Shown in pieces: positions 1-7,983 of a DNA stretch of 64,000 nt; position 1 is the first letter of the stretch, and every line of letters begins with the position of its first letter. The position numbers were made by a program, and so were the translations under genes. Source of the stretch: Streptomyces sp. S465 (GTDB lineage Bacteria; Actinomycetota; Actinomycetes; Streptomycetales; Streptomycetaceae); contig NZ_CP114036.1 of NCBI RefSeq assembly GCF_026898115.1, forward strand, positions 1,736,001-1,800,000, written 5' to 3'. Under the pieces are notes generated by a model. The model did not search any database. It was given only the letters and a program-made list of their open reading frames with translations, and was not told where the DNA came from.

Positions 1-1
1 G

Positions 2-643
2 ATCGCCTTCCTGATGGCCGACTACGCCCGTGCCTGGCGGGAGCCCGCCGCCTTCAACCGTGATCTGCTGTACGGGTACGTCGGGCGTCCGGTGATCCAC
101 GAAGAAGTCCACTACCAGGCGATGCTGCGGCGCATGGTGGGCGACGAGGGCCGCGCGGCCCACTACGCCCGAGCCGCCGTGGACTTCCTGTACGAAGCGC
201 TCACGTCCCGAGGGAACCCCCTACCGGACCGCGCCGACCTCGACATGGTCACCGACCTGGACCTGGCGGCGGCAGCCGTGTTCCGTGCGGGGATCCACGG
301 GACGGCGGAGCACCACGAACTCGCCCTGCCGGAAGCGCTGTTCGACCTGTTGAGGCGTTACGGCGACGTGCCGGGCGGAGCGCCCGCGGCCGTTTCCGGC
401 GACCATCTGGTGCGTGTCCGGATCGAGGTGCCCGAGGCGAGAACGCGGTACCCTTTCAGCGCGTACGCGCTCTCGGTCTGGCACGGCAGCGGACGGCCTC
501 TCCACGATGTCGACATGCGCCTCGATGTGCACACCCGCCGGACGGGGAGGCTGTCAAGACGATCGCGGTATCACCCACAGCCTAGGAAGACCCCGGCGGC
601 TCCGGCCGCCGAACCCACCCCTCGGGAAGGATCCCTGCCGTGA
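2..643 (+). CDS. Hypothetical protein, 5' end outside the window
   Basis: The frame is open to the left edge, so the gene probably starts upstream; the first ATG in view is at 14 and gives 209 residues. I do not recognise the family. The first 170 residues look like a compact soluble, mostly helical domain (for example [20 protein letters not shown]), and the last 35 residues are an Arg/Pro/Ala-rich tail. Its stop overlaps the GTG of the next gene by 4 nt, so the two are translationally coupled. Position upstream of a small membrane protein and a MinD-like ATPase suggests the gene block seen beside Streptomyces type VII secretion genes; that link is inference from gene order only. Confidence 0.6.
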   Translation: MAFLMADYARAWREPAAFNRDLLYGYVGRPVIHEEVHYQAMLRRMVGDEGRAAHYARAAVDFLYEALTSRGNPLPDRADLDMVTDLDLAAAAVFRAGIHGTAEHHELALPEALFDLLRRYGDVPGGAPAAVSGDHLVRVRIEVPEARTRYPFSAYALSVWHGSGRPLHDVDMRLDVHTRRTGRLSRRSRYHPQPRKTPAAPAAEPTPREGSLP

Positions 644-840
644 ACCGAAACCTGCGCAATGCCACCCCGGTCGCCTATGCGGCGCTCATCCTCTTGGGCT
701 TCCTCATCGACACCACCGTCGGAATCGCCGTGATCATCGTCGGTGGCATCCTCATCAGCGTACTGTACACCGCCACCAGGGGCGGCCGTGCCGCGGACGC
801 CACACCGCGCCGGGCCCGTCGGCAGCGCAACCGCAGCTGA
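640..840 (+). CDS. Small two-helix membrane protein
   Basis: This 66-residue protein starts at a GTG that overlaps the preceding stop (GTGA). Residues 10-25 and 27-46 are hydrophobic and form one or two membrane segments ([32 protein letters not shown]). An Arg-rich tail of about 18 residues follows and should lie on the cytoplasmic side. The family is not recognised. It sits between a coupled hypothetical gene and the MinD-like ATPase 144 nt downstream, so it is probably a membrane partner of that set. Confidence 0.65.
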   Translation: MNRNLRNATPVAYAALILLGFLIDTTVGIAVIIVGGILISVLYTATRGGRAADATPRRARRQRNRS

Positions 841-983
841 GGCGGCACGGCGGGCACGGGACTGCCCGCCGCCTTCCTTGTGCTCCTGACGGGACCACAG
901 GACGTTGCCGTTGTGCACGCCGATGCCGCCCAGTGCCCCGGAGCACTGGCGGGCGGCGCCCACGCAGTCGGTGGAGAGGAGGC

Positions 984-2573
984 ATGGTGAACAGCGATCG
1001 GGACGACGGGGCCGGTCCTGTCGACGACCACGCAGAGTCCGACCGCGCCGATGAGGGCACGTACGAGTTCACCTACGTTGGGCCGCGGCTGCAAACCTGG
1101 TACATGGTGAGCGCGGCGGACGGCGCCGAGCCGGAGAGCGCGGAGCCCCAGGACGAGGCGCCGGGGCCGTCGGCACCCGGTGCCGTACCGCAGGCGCAGC
1201 AGCCGCAGCAGCCACAGCAGTTACAGCAGCCGCAGCCGCAGCCGCAGCCGCAGCCGCAGCCGCAACACCAGCCCGGTCACAGCGGTCACGGCTTCCCGCA
1301 GCCGAACGACCCCGGCCGGCCCGTAGCGCCCGTCTGGCCCGTACCGCCCGGTCAGCCGGTACCGCCGATGGGCGGCCCGCGGCCGGACGCCGGGCCGGGC
1401 GGCCCGCAGGCCCATCGGCCCGAAGTGGACCAGCGGCAGCGCACCGGCCAGGGCGGCGCCCCGCTCGGCCACACCGCGGCGGTCGAGCTGAGCTCCGATC
1501 GCCTGCTGCGCAACCAGCCCAAGGCGAAGAAGCCGGGGGCCAACGCCCGGCCGAGCCGCTTCAAGCCCGGCGCCAAGAAGGAGGCGGCGGAGCGGCAGCG
1601 CAAGCTGGACCTGATCCGCACCCCCGTCCTGTCCTGCTACCGCATCGCGGTGATCAGCCTCAAGGGCGGTGTCGGCAAGACCACGACGACCACCGCCCTG
1701 GGAGCGACACTCGCCAGCGAGCGGCAGGACAAGATCCTGGCGATCGACGCCAACCCGGACGCGGGCACGCTGGGCCGCCGGGTGCGCCGTGAGACCGGTG
1801 CGACGATCCGCGAACTCGTGCAGGCGATCCCGTACCTGCACACCTACATGGACATCCGCCGGTTCACCTCTCAGGCGCCCTCCGGCCTGGAGATCATCGC
1901 CAACGACGTGGACCCCGCGGTGTCGACGACGTTCAACGACGAGGACTACCGGCGGGTCATCGAGGTGCTGGGCCGCCAGTATCCGGTGATCCTCACCGAC
2001 TCGGGCACCGGCCTGCTCTACAGCGCCATGCGCGGAGTGCTGGACCTGGCCGACCAGTTGATCATCGTGTCGACGCCGTCGGTGGACGGCGCGTCGAGCG
2101 CGAGCACCACCTTGGACTGGCTGGCCGCGAACGGCTATGCCGAACTCGTCTCCCGCAGCATCACCGTGATCTCCGGGGTGCGCGAAACCGGCAAGATGAT
2201 CAAGGTCGAGGACATCGTCGCGCACTTCCGGACCCGCTGCCGCGGGGTGCAGGTGGTGCCGTTCGACGAGCACCTGGCGGTCGGCGCCGAGGTGGACCTA
2301 GACATGATGCGGCCCAAGACCCGGGAGGCGTACTTCGACCTCTCGGCGATGGTGGCCGAGGACTTCACGCGGGCGCAGCGGGCGCAGGGCCTGTGGACCG
2401 GCGGCGGTGGCAACCAGCCGTCGGTGCAGCCCCCGCCGATGCCGGGCCGGTACCCGGCGCCCGGTCCCTACGGGGGCGCTGCGACCGGCTACCCGCAGCC
2501 GTACGGGCCCCAGCCGCAACAGGGCCACGGCTACCCGCCACCCCCGCCACCTCGGCCCGGATCCAACGGCTGA
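984..2573 (+). CDS. MinD/ParA-like ATPase with proline/glutamine-rich N-terminus
   Basis: The ATG at 984 follows a GGAGAGGAGG ribosome site, so the longer upstream frame is not used; the protein is 529 residues. Residues 1-200 are low-complexity Pro/Gln/Gly sequence with a PQ repeat. A deviant Walker A motif KGGVGKTT lies at residues 227-234, followed by a MinD-type signature ([12 protein letters not shown]) and a DSGTG motif, and the ATPase domain runs to about residue 480. A second Pro/Tyr/Gly-rich tail ends the protein. Such dual-tail MinD-like ATPases accompany Streptomyces type VII secretion loci, where a related protein occurs in S. coelicolor; a role in positioning or driving the membrane export machinery is inferred. 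Confidence 0.85.
   Translation: MVNSDRDDGAGPVDDHAESDRADEGTYEFTYVGPRLQTWYMVSAADGAEPESAEPQDEAPGPSAPGAVPQAQQPQQPQQLQQPQPQPQPQPQPQHQPGHSGHGFPQPNDPGRPVAPVWPVPPGQPVPPMGGPRPDAGPGGPQAHRPEVDQRQRTGQGGAPLGHTAAVELSSDRLLRNQPKAKKPGANARPSRFKPGAKKEAAERQRKLDLIRTPVLSCYRIAVISLKGGVGKTTTTTALGATLASERQDKILAIDANPDAGTLGRRVRRETGATIRELVQAIPYLHTYMDIRRFTSQAPSGLEIIANDVDPAVSTTFNDEDYRRVIEVLGRQYPVILTDSGTGLLYSAMRGVLDLADQLIIVSTPSVDGASSASTTLDWLAANGYAELVSRSITVISGVRETGKMIKVEDIVAHFRTRCRGVQVVPFDEHLAVGAEVDLDMMRPKTREAYFDLSAMVAEDFTRAQRAQGLWTGGGGNQPSVQPPPMPGRYPAPGPYGGAATGYPQPYGPQPQQGHGYPPPPPPRPGSNG
1191..1270 (+). repeat. CAG/CCG-rich repeat encoding Gln-Pro tract
   Basis: About 80 bp of CAGCAGCCG then CAGCCG hexamers inside the MinD-like gene encode a Gln-Gln-Pro then Pro-Gln run. 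Uniform CAGCCG units near 1228-1264 make it prone to slipped-strand length change without loss of frame. Confidence 0.8.
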
Positions 2574-2608
2574 TTCCGGAGCGTGAGGCAGCCGCCGTCA
2601 GGCGACCT

Positions 2609-3028
2609 CTAGCCGAGGAAACTCAGCCGCACCTGACGGTCGGGGTTGTCCTTGTTCGTGTCGACCAGGCACACCGACTGCCAGGTGCCCAGGGCGAGCC
2701 TGCCGCCGATGACCGGGAGGGTCGCGTGCGGGGGGACGAGGGCGGGGAGGACGTGGTCCCGGCCGTGGCCGGGGCTGCCGTGGCGGTGGCGCCAGCGGTC
2801 GTCCGGGGGCAGCAGGTCGCGCAGCGTGGAGAGCAGATCGGTGTCACTGCCGGCGCCGGTCTCCAGGATCGCGATCCCGGCCGTGGCGTGCGGGACGAAG
2901 ACGTTGAGCAGGCCGTCGCCGCCGTTCGCCACGTCCCGTAGATACGCCTCGCAGTCGGCGGTGAGGTCGGCGACGGTCTCGGTGGAGCCGGTGGTGACGC
3001 TGATGGTGTGGGTACGGAATGTGCTCAT
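2609..3028 (-). CDS. YjbQ/UPF0047 family protein
   Basis: The 139-residue protein has the usual length of the YjbQ (UPF0047) family when the ATG at 3028 (MSTFRTHTISV) is used; a longer frame to 3169 would run through the sulfur promoter and is rejected. Family landmarks are HATAGIAILE near residue 48 and the C-terminal GTWQSVCLVDTNKD then RQVRLSFLG. Members adopt a small beta-rich trimer, and some show weak thiamine-phosphate-synthase activity, but their role in the cell is not settled. It stands alone, divergent from the sulfonate transporter. Confidence 0.88.
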   Translation of the reverse strand: MSTFRTHTISVTTGSTETVADLTADCEAYLRDVANGGDGLLNVFVPHATAGIAILETGAGSDTDLLSTLRDLLPPDDRWRHRHGSPGHGRDHVLPALVPPHATLPVIGGRLALGTWQSVCLVDTNKDNPDRQVRLSFLG

Positions 3029-3106
3029 GGCACCATCCTGGTACGCCACCGCGGAAAACTCCCGTCGTAAAACTCCCGCAACAAAGGTCCGAGGAGCAAG
3101 ACACCG

Positions 3107-3136
3107 TTGACCGGTTCCGGGCGTCCTCGCTAGCTT
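3107..3136 (+). promoter_or_regulatory. Probable leaderless promoter of the sulfonate transporter operon
   Basis: A -35-like TTGACC (3107-3112) and a -10-like TAGCTT (3131-3136) are 18 bp apart. Transcription should start at about 3143-3144, on the A of the leader-peptide ATG, so the leader message would have no 5' untranslated region. Confidence 0.6.
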
Positions 3137-3143
3137 CGACGTC

Positions 3144-3227
3144 ATGTCTACGTCAGCCCTGCTCACCACGCGCGGTCATATCGACCTGCTGCGGGTGGCG
3201 TCCGCCGCGTGTCCCGGCCCCCGCTGA
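3144..3227 (+). CDS. Sulfur-type leader peptide upstream of ABC transporter
   Basis: This 27-residue frame carries the motif TTRGHIDLLRVASAAC, matching the short leader peptides found before sulfur and cysteine genes in actinobacteria (pattern R-x-H-[IV]-D-L-x-R-V-x-S-A-x-C). The start lies where transcription should begin, so translation is probably leaderless. A 103-nt pyrimidine-rich spacer separates its stop from the permease ATG. Established examples of Cys-bearing leaderless peptides act as cysteine-responsive attenuators; that this one does so is inference. Only one Cys, at position 23, is present. Confidence 0.75.
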   Translation: MSTSALLTTRGHIDLLRVASAACPGPR

Positions 3228-3330
3228 CCTTCTCCCCCACTCCCCCTCCCCGCTTCCGTCTCGTTCCGCTCTGCCGTGCCGACCGTCGTGTCGTACGGGC
3301 ATCGAGGCGTACCCCTTTTGTGGAGCCCCC

Positions 3331-4140
3331 ATGTCCCCGGTTCTCGAACCGGTCGTACCGCTGTCCGCGCGCCGCCGCACCGTGCCGCGCTGGCTGCGCC
3401 GCACGACCGGACCGATTCTTCTGCTGGTGCTCTGGCAGGTGTCCAGCGCCACCGGTGTGCTGCCCTCCGACATCCTGGCCTCCCCTGGCACCATCGCCCG
3501 TACCGCCTCCGACCTGCTGGCGGACGGCACCCTGCCGCACGCCATGCTGGTGTCGGTGCAGCGGGTGCTGATCGGCCTGCTGCTCGGCGGGGTCGTCGGC
3601 GTCTCGCTCGCGCTGGTCTCCGGGCTCTCCCGGCTCGGGGAGGACCTGGTGGACGCGAGCGTGCAGATGCTGCGCAGCATCCCCTGGGTCGGCATGATCC
3701 CGCTGTTCATCATCTGGATGGGCATCGGCGAGGCCCCGAAGATCGCGCTCATCGCACTCGGCGTCACCTTCCATCTGTATCTGAACGTCTACGCGGGCAT
3801 CCGCGGCGTGGACGCGCAGCTCATCGAGGCCGGGACCGCGCTGGGGCTCGGCCGCTGGGGGCTGATCCGCCATGTGGTGCTGCCCGGTGCGCTCCCCGGG
3901 GCCATGACCGGGCTGCGGTACTCCCTCGCCACCGCCTGGCTGGCGCTGGTCTTCGGCGAGACGATCAACGCGGATGACGGGATCGGTTTCCTGCTCAACC
4001 GCGCACGGGAGTTCTTCCAGACCGATGTGATCGTGGTCTGCCTGATCGTCTACGCCGCCCTCGGCCTGCTCGCCGATTTCATCGTCCGCACTCTGGAGAG
4101 GCTGCTGCTGCAATGGCGACCGAACTTCACCGGCAAGTGA
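3331..4140 (+). CDS. ssuC: ABC transporter permease, aliphatic sulfonate/taurine/nitrate type
   Basis: The ATG at 3331 gives 269 residues, the usual size for SsuC-type permeases. After a basic N-terminus there are about six membrane segments, and the ATPase-contact EAA loop is visible as EAGTALGLGRWGLIRHVVLPGALPG (starting near residue 170). It is the first transporter gene after the leader peptide and overlaps the ATPase gene by 28 nt. Family members import sulfonates, taurine or nitrate; the leader peptide favours organosulfur. The longer frame starting at 3019 runs through the leader and is rejected. Confidence 0.85.
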   Translation: MSPVLEPVVPLSARRRTVPRWLRRTTGPILLLVLWQVSSATGVLPSDILASPGTIARTASDLLADGTLPHAMLVSVQRVLIGLLLGGVVGVSLALVSGLSRLGEDLVDASVQMLRSIPWVGMIPLFIIWMGIGEAPKIALIALGVTFHLYLNVYAGIRGVDAQLIEAGTALGLGRWGLIRHVVLPGALPGAMTGLRYSLATAWLALVFGETINADDGIGFLLNRAREFFQTDVIVVCLIVYAALGLLADFIVRTLERLLLQWRPNFTGK

Positions 4141-4895
4141 ACTCCCCGGAACAGGGCGCGAAGGGCGAGACCGGCGACGCCGCGGTGCGGATTCGCTCGC
4201 TGACCCGGTCGTTCGACGGCCGCGCGGTCATCGACGACCTCCAACTCGACATCCGGGCGGGCGAGTTCGTGGCGCTGCTCGGCCGCAGCGGCTGTGGCAA
4301 GTCCACGCTGCTGCGGGTGCTCGCCGGGCTCGACCGGGAGATCGAGGGCGAGGTGCTGGTGCCGCGCCGCAGGGCCGTCGCCTTCCAGGCGCCTCGGCTG
4401 ATGCCCTGGAAGAAGGTGTGGCGCAATGTGCTGCTCGGGCTGCCCGGCCGCCCCGGGCGGGCCGTCGCCGAGCAGGCGCTCACGGAGGTCGGTCTGGGCC
4501 ACCGTGTCGACGCCTGGCCCAAAACGCTCTCCGGTGGTGAGGCACAGCGCGCCTCGCTCGCCCGTGCGCTGGTGCGCGAGCCGGATCTGCTGCTGCTGGA
4601 CGAGCCGTTCGGCGCGCTGGACGCGCTCACCCGGATCACGGCCCAGCAGCTGGTCGCCGAGTTGTGGCAGCGGCGCGGCTGCGCGGTGCTGCTGGTCACC
4701 CACGATGTGGAGGAGGCGCTGCTGCTGGCCGACCGCGTCCTGGTGATGGACGGGGGTGTCATCGCGCATCAGGTCCGGGTGGACCGGGACCGGCCGCGCG
4801 ACATCGCCGATCCGCTCCTCGCCGAACTGCGCGCCGAACTCCTGGACCGGCTGGGTGTGAGGGCGCCCGAGCCGGCCGTCCACACGGTCGGCTGA
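4113..4895 (+). CDS. ssuB: ABC transporter ATP-binding protein, sulfonate type
   Basis: This 260-residue ATPase energises the permease encoded just upstream. Visible motifs are Walker A GRSGCGKST near residue 56, the Q-loop FQAPRLMPW, the signature LSGGEAQR, Walker B LLLLDEPFGALD and the switch histidine in LLVTHD. The ATG at 4113 lies inside the permease gene (28-nt overlap), which implies translational coupling. The length and compact Q-loop region fit the SsuB/TauB/NrtD class. Confidence 0.87.
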   Translation: MATELHRQVNSPEQGAKGETGDAAVRIRSLTRSFDGRAVIDDLQLDIRAGEFVALLGRSGCGKSTLLRVLAGLDREIEGEVLVPRRRAVAFQAPRLMPWKKVWRNVLLGLPGRPGRAVAEQALTEVGLGHRVDAWPKTLSGGEAQRASLARALVREPDLLLLDEPFGALDALTRITAQQLVAELWQRRGCAVLLVTHDVEEALLLADRVLVMDGGVIAHQVRVDRDRPRDIADPLLAELRAELLDRLGVRAPEPAVHTVG

Positions 4896-5023
4896 GCCGG
4901 TCCCGGCCCAGCCGGTCCGGGCCCAGCCGATCCCGGCCCCGTGCGACCCGTATCGCCCGCACCACCCGTACCGCCCGCACATCTGCTCGCACTCTCGCGA
5001 ACCTGTCGAACGGACCTGCTGAC

Positions 5024-6058
5024 ATGAGACGGCGAATCGTCCCCGCCCTGTCCCTCCCGCTCGCCCTGCTGCTGTCCGCATGCGTCAGCTCGACGTCGCA
5101 CAACGGCTCCGGCTCCGCCGGCAACACCGACGGCAAGGGCGATGTGACCCTCAACGTCGGTGACCAGAAGGGCAACGACGAGGCGGTGCTGCGCGCCGCC
5201 GGGCAGCTGAAGAACCTTCCGTACAAGATCAAGTGGTCCACGTTCACCTCCGGTCCGCCGATCCTGGAGGCCGTGAGCGCCAAGGCCGTGGACATCGGCG
5301 GGGTCGGCAACACCCCGCCCGTCTTCGCCGCGGCCGCCAAGTCCCACATCAAGGTCGTGGCCGCGAAGCACGGCACCTCCGACGGCGAGACGATCCTGGT
5401 CAGGAAGGGTTCGCCGGCGAAGAAGGTGGCCGACCTCAAGGGGAGGTCGGTCGCGGTCGCGCAGGGCAGCTCGGCCCACTACCAGCTGGTCGCCTCGCTC
5501 CGTAAGGCCGGGCTGTCGATCAGGGACGTCAAGGTCAGCTTCCTTCAGCCCGCCGATGCCCTGGCCGCCTTCAGCCGCGGCAAGGTGGACGCCTGGGCCA
5601 TCTGGGACCCGTACACCTCCCAGGCGCTGCGCCAGTCGGACGCGCGGGTCCTCACCACGGGCCAGGGCGTGGTCAACGGCCTCAACTTCCAGGTCGCCAA
5701 CCCCTCCTCCCTGAAGGACGGGAAGAAGGCGAAGGTCATCAAGGACTATCTCGGGCGGCTGCGCCGGGCCCAGGACTGGGTCTACCAGCACCCCGAGGCG
5801 TGGGCGAAGGTGTGGGGCAAGGAGACCGGGCTGCCGTACCAGGTGGCGCTGGACTCCGTGAAGCGGACCAACGGCACCCGGGTGTACGTCGCCGTCGACA
5901 AGCCCGCCATCGCCTCGGAGCAGGAGATCGCGGACACCTTCGCACAGCTGAAGCTCACCCCGCGCCGCTTCCGGTTCGCCGATTACGTGGACACCCGCTT
6001 CAACGGCGACCTGCCGCCGTCCACCTCGGCGCCCCGCACCTACCAGAAGGGCTCCTGA
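5024..6058 (+). CDS. ssuA: Sulfonate-type substrate-binding lipoprotein
   Basis: The ATG at 5024 gives 344 residues beginning with a lipoprotein signal (MRRRIVPALSLPLALLLSAC, Cys at 20). The rest is a SsuA/NMT1-type periplasmic-binding fold, with the ligand-loop sequence GGVGNTPPVFAAAAKS and the hinge phrase KVDAWAIWDPYT. It should be anchored outside the membrane and deliver ligand to the permease. A 128-bp gap of degenerate GGTCCCGGCCCAGCC-type repeats separates it from the ATPase gene; no clear promoter was seen there, so it is probably in the same operon. Confidence 0.85.
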   Translation: MRRRIVPALSLPLALLLSACVSSTSHNGSGSAGNTDGKGDVTLNVGDQKGNDEAVLRAAGQLKNLPYKIKWSTFTSGPPILEAVSAKAVDIGGVGNTPPVFAAAAKSHIKVVAAKHGTSDGETILVRKGSPAKKVADLKGRSVAVAQGSSAHYQLVASLRKAGLSIRDVKVSFLQPADALAAFSRGKVDAWAIWDPYTSQALRQSDARVLTTGQGVVNGLNFQVANPSSLKDGKKAKVIKDYLGRLRRAQDWVYQHPEAWAKVWGKETGLPYQVALDSVKRTNGTRVYVAVDKPAIASEQEIADTFAQLKLTPRRFRFADYVDTRFNGDLPPSTSAPRTYQKGS

Positions 6059-6114
6059 CCCGCACCGTCGAGGGCTTGTGTTCGTGTGCGCTCCAACTCC
6101 TAGGGTCCGCGGGC

Positions 6115-7134
6115 ATGGAGACCACGGAGCACACCAGGACACTGGGCCGCAGCGGCATCGAGGTGAGCGCGCTCGGCTTCGGCTGCTGGGCCATCGGCGG
6201 TGAGTGGCGGTCCGCCGACGGGCAGCCGCTGGGCTGGGGCAAGGTCGACGACGAGGAGTCCGTACGGGCGATCCGGCGCGCGCTCGACCTCGGCGTCACC
6301 TTCTTCGACACCGCCGATGTGTACGGCACCGGCCACAGCGAACGCCTGCTCGGCCGCGCCCTCGGCAGGCGGCGCGCCGATGTCGTCGTCGCCACGAAGT
6401 GGGGCAACCTCTTCGACGAGCGGGCCCGCGTCCGCGACGGACAGGACGACTCCCCCGAACACGCACGCCGCGCCCTGACCGCCTCCCTGCGGCGCCTGGA
6501 CACCGACCACATCGACCTGTACCAGCTGCACATCGCCGATGCCGACCCCGAACGCGCCGCCGCACTCCGCGATGTGTGCGAGGAGTTCGTGCGCGAGGGG
6601 CTCATCCGCGCCTACGCCTGGAGCACCGATGACCCCGCACGGGCCGCCGTCTTCGCGCAGGGCCCGCACTGCGCGGCCGTCCAGCACTGTCTGAACGTGC
6701 TCCAGGACGCGCCCGAACTCCTCGCCCTCTGCGCGGAGTCGGACCTCGCGAGCGTCAACCGCAGCCCCCTCGCCATGGGATTGCTCACCGGTAAGCACAC
6801 CGCCGGACGCGCCCTGGAGGCCGGTGACATCCGCAGCGCGCCACCCGCCTGGCTGCCGGGGTTCACCCCGGACACCGGTGCCGATCCGGACTGGCTCCGG
6901 CGGGTGGACGCCCTGCGGTCCGTGCTCACCAGCGACGGCCGTACCCTCGCGCAGGGCGCCCTCGCCTGGATCTGGGCCCGCAGCCCGCGGACGGTCCCGA
7001 TCCCCGGCTTCCGTACGGTCGCCCAGGCCGAGGAGAACGCGGGGGCCATCGCGAAGGGACCGCTCACCGCCGGGCAGACGGCCGACATCGACCGCATCCT
7101 GGGGCGCCGAGCCGCGGGGCGGCGTCAGGACTGA
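6115..7134 (+). CDS. Aldo/keto reductase
   Basis: A 339-residue NADP(H)-dependent reductase of the aldo/keto reductase TIM-barrel family. The catalytic tetrad is recognisable: Asp and Tyr in FFDTADVYG, Lys in VATKWGNL and His in LYQLHIAD. The ATG at 6115 begins METTEHTRTLGRSG; a -10-like TAGGGT at 6101-6106 lies 8 nt upstream, so the message may be leaderless. The gene converges on and overlaps the EthD gene by 10 bp. The substrate is not indicated. Confidence 0.88.
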   Translation: METTEHTRTLGRSGIEVSALGFGCWAIGGEWRSADGQPLGWGKVDDEESVRAIRRALDLGVTFFDTADVYGTGHSERLLGRALGRRRADVVVATKWGNLFDERARVRDGQDDSPEHARRALTASLRRLDTDHIDLYQLHIADADPERAAALRDVCEEFVREGLIRAYAWSTDDPARAAVFAQGPHCAAVQHCLNVLQDAPELLALCAESDLASVNRSPLAMGLLTGKHTAGRALEAGDIRSAPPAWLPGFTPDTGADPDWLRRVDALRSVLTSDGRTLAQGALAWIWARSPRTVPIPGFRTVAQAEENAGAIAKGPLTAGQTADIDRILGRRAAGRRQD

Positions 7135-7466
7135 AGCACCACGGTTTCCTCGGTGACCAGGACCGCCACCGAACTCATATCGATGAACCTGCCCTCGTCC
7201 GGGTGCACCAGCTCCCGGTAATTCTCGGACGCGAAGAAGGCGTCGTGATCCGCCCAGCTGTCGAACCAGATTTCCGTGAGGCCGTCGTAGGCGGGGCGCG
7301 GATAGCCGTCGGCGGGCACCGGGTGGGAGACGGTGTACTTCTTCACGTACTGCCGCGCTTCCGGAATGGAGGTGAACAACGGGGCGTGGCGGTTTCGGTG
7401 GTGCTCCACGAATTCCTCGAAGGTCATTCCATCGATGCGGTTGATCATGAAAGCGAGCTTGATCAT
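7125..7466 (-). CDS. EthD-domain dimeric alpha-beta barrel protein
   Basis: This 113-residue protein starts at ATG 7466 behind a GAGGAAG ribosome site. It has the EthD signature MTFEEFVEHHRNRHAPL and a dimeric alpha-beta-barrel layout, with FDSWADHDAFF in the second half. EthD proteins act in ether or aromatic degradation and in some polyketide or quinone chemistry, often as small oxygenases or cyclases. Its promoter carries a MerR-type operator, so the adjacent divergent MerR regulator very likely controls it. Confidence 0.8.
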   Translation of the reverse strand: MIKLAFMINRIDGMTFEEFVEHHRNRHAPLFTSIPEARQYVKKYTVSHPVPADGYPRPAYDGLTEIWFDSWADHDAFFASENYRELVHPDEGRFIDMSSVAVLVTEETVVLQS

Positions 7467-7510
7467 GGACTTCCTCTTGTTCCTCGCTCGCGGTCGCGAG
7501 CCGTGGGGGT

Positions 7511-7542
7511 AACCTAAACGCTCACATCGATGTCATGGGCAA
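7511..7542 (-). promoter_or_regulatory. MerR-type promoter/operator of the EthD gene
   Basis: On the minus strand TTGCCC (7537-7542) and TAGGTT (7511-7516) are separated by 20 bp, the overlong spacing typical of MerR-activated promoters. Within the spacer lies a perfect palindrome ACATCGATGT (7524-7533). The divergent MerR gene begins 37 bp away. Confidence 0.6.
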
Positions 7543-7578
7543 GTCGCCGTGACCCAGTGCACACGAGGAGGCGGGGAG

Positions 7579-7959
7579 ATGCGGATCGGTGAACTGTCCG
7601 CCCGGACGGGAGCCAGCCGTCGATCACTGCGCTACTACGAGCAGCAGGGCTTGCTGGTGGCCTCCAGGTCCCCCAGCGGCCAGCGGTACTACGACGACGC
7701 GCACGTCCAGCGGGTGTCGCTCATCCAGCAATTCCTCGCCGCCGGAATGTCCAGCAGAACCATCGCCCAGATGGTCCCGTGCATGACGGAGCCCACCATG
7801 GGCCGGGCCCGGCAGGCCCTGGCCGCGATGAACAGGGAGCGAACCCGGCTGTCGGCCGCCATCGACGACCTCACCGCCGCCAGAGAAGCGCTCGATCACC
7901 TCATCAGCGTCAACGAGGACTTCCTGGCGGACGGGACGGCTGACCGCGCCTCGGCCTGA
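7579..7959 (+). CDS. MerR family transcriptional regulator
   Basis: The ATG at 7579 follows GAGGAGGCGGGGAG and begins MRIGELSARTGASRRSLRYYEQQGLL, the classic MerR winged-helix N-terminus; the protein is 126 residues. A coiled-coil dimer helix occupies about residues 80-115. Only a short C-terminus follows and there is no evident metal-binding Cys pair (one Cys, at PCMTEP), so it more likely senses a small organic or redox signal. It is divergent from the EthD gene. Confidence 0.88.
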   Translation: MRIGELSARTGASRRSLRYYEQQGLLVASRSPSGQRYYDDAHVQRVSLIQQFLAAGMSSRTIAQMVPCMTEPTMGRARQALAAMNRERTRLSAAIDDLTAAREALDHLISVNEDFLADGTADRASA

Positions 7960-7983
7960 CGTGACCGACACCGTGCCGGGGAG

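Noticed and set aside
414..983. Upstream extension of the MinD-like ATPase frame by 190 codons.
   Set aside because: It overlaps two other coding frames and encodes Arg/Pro-rich noise; a strong ribosome site precedes ATG 984.
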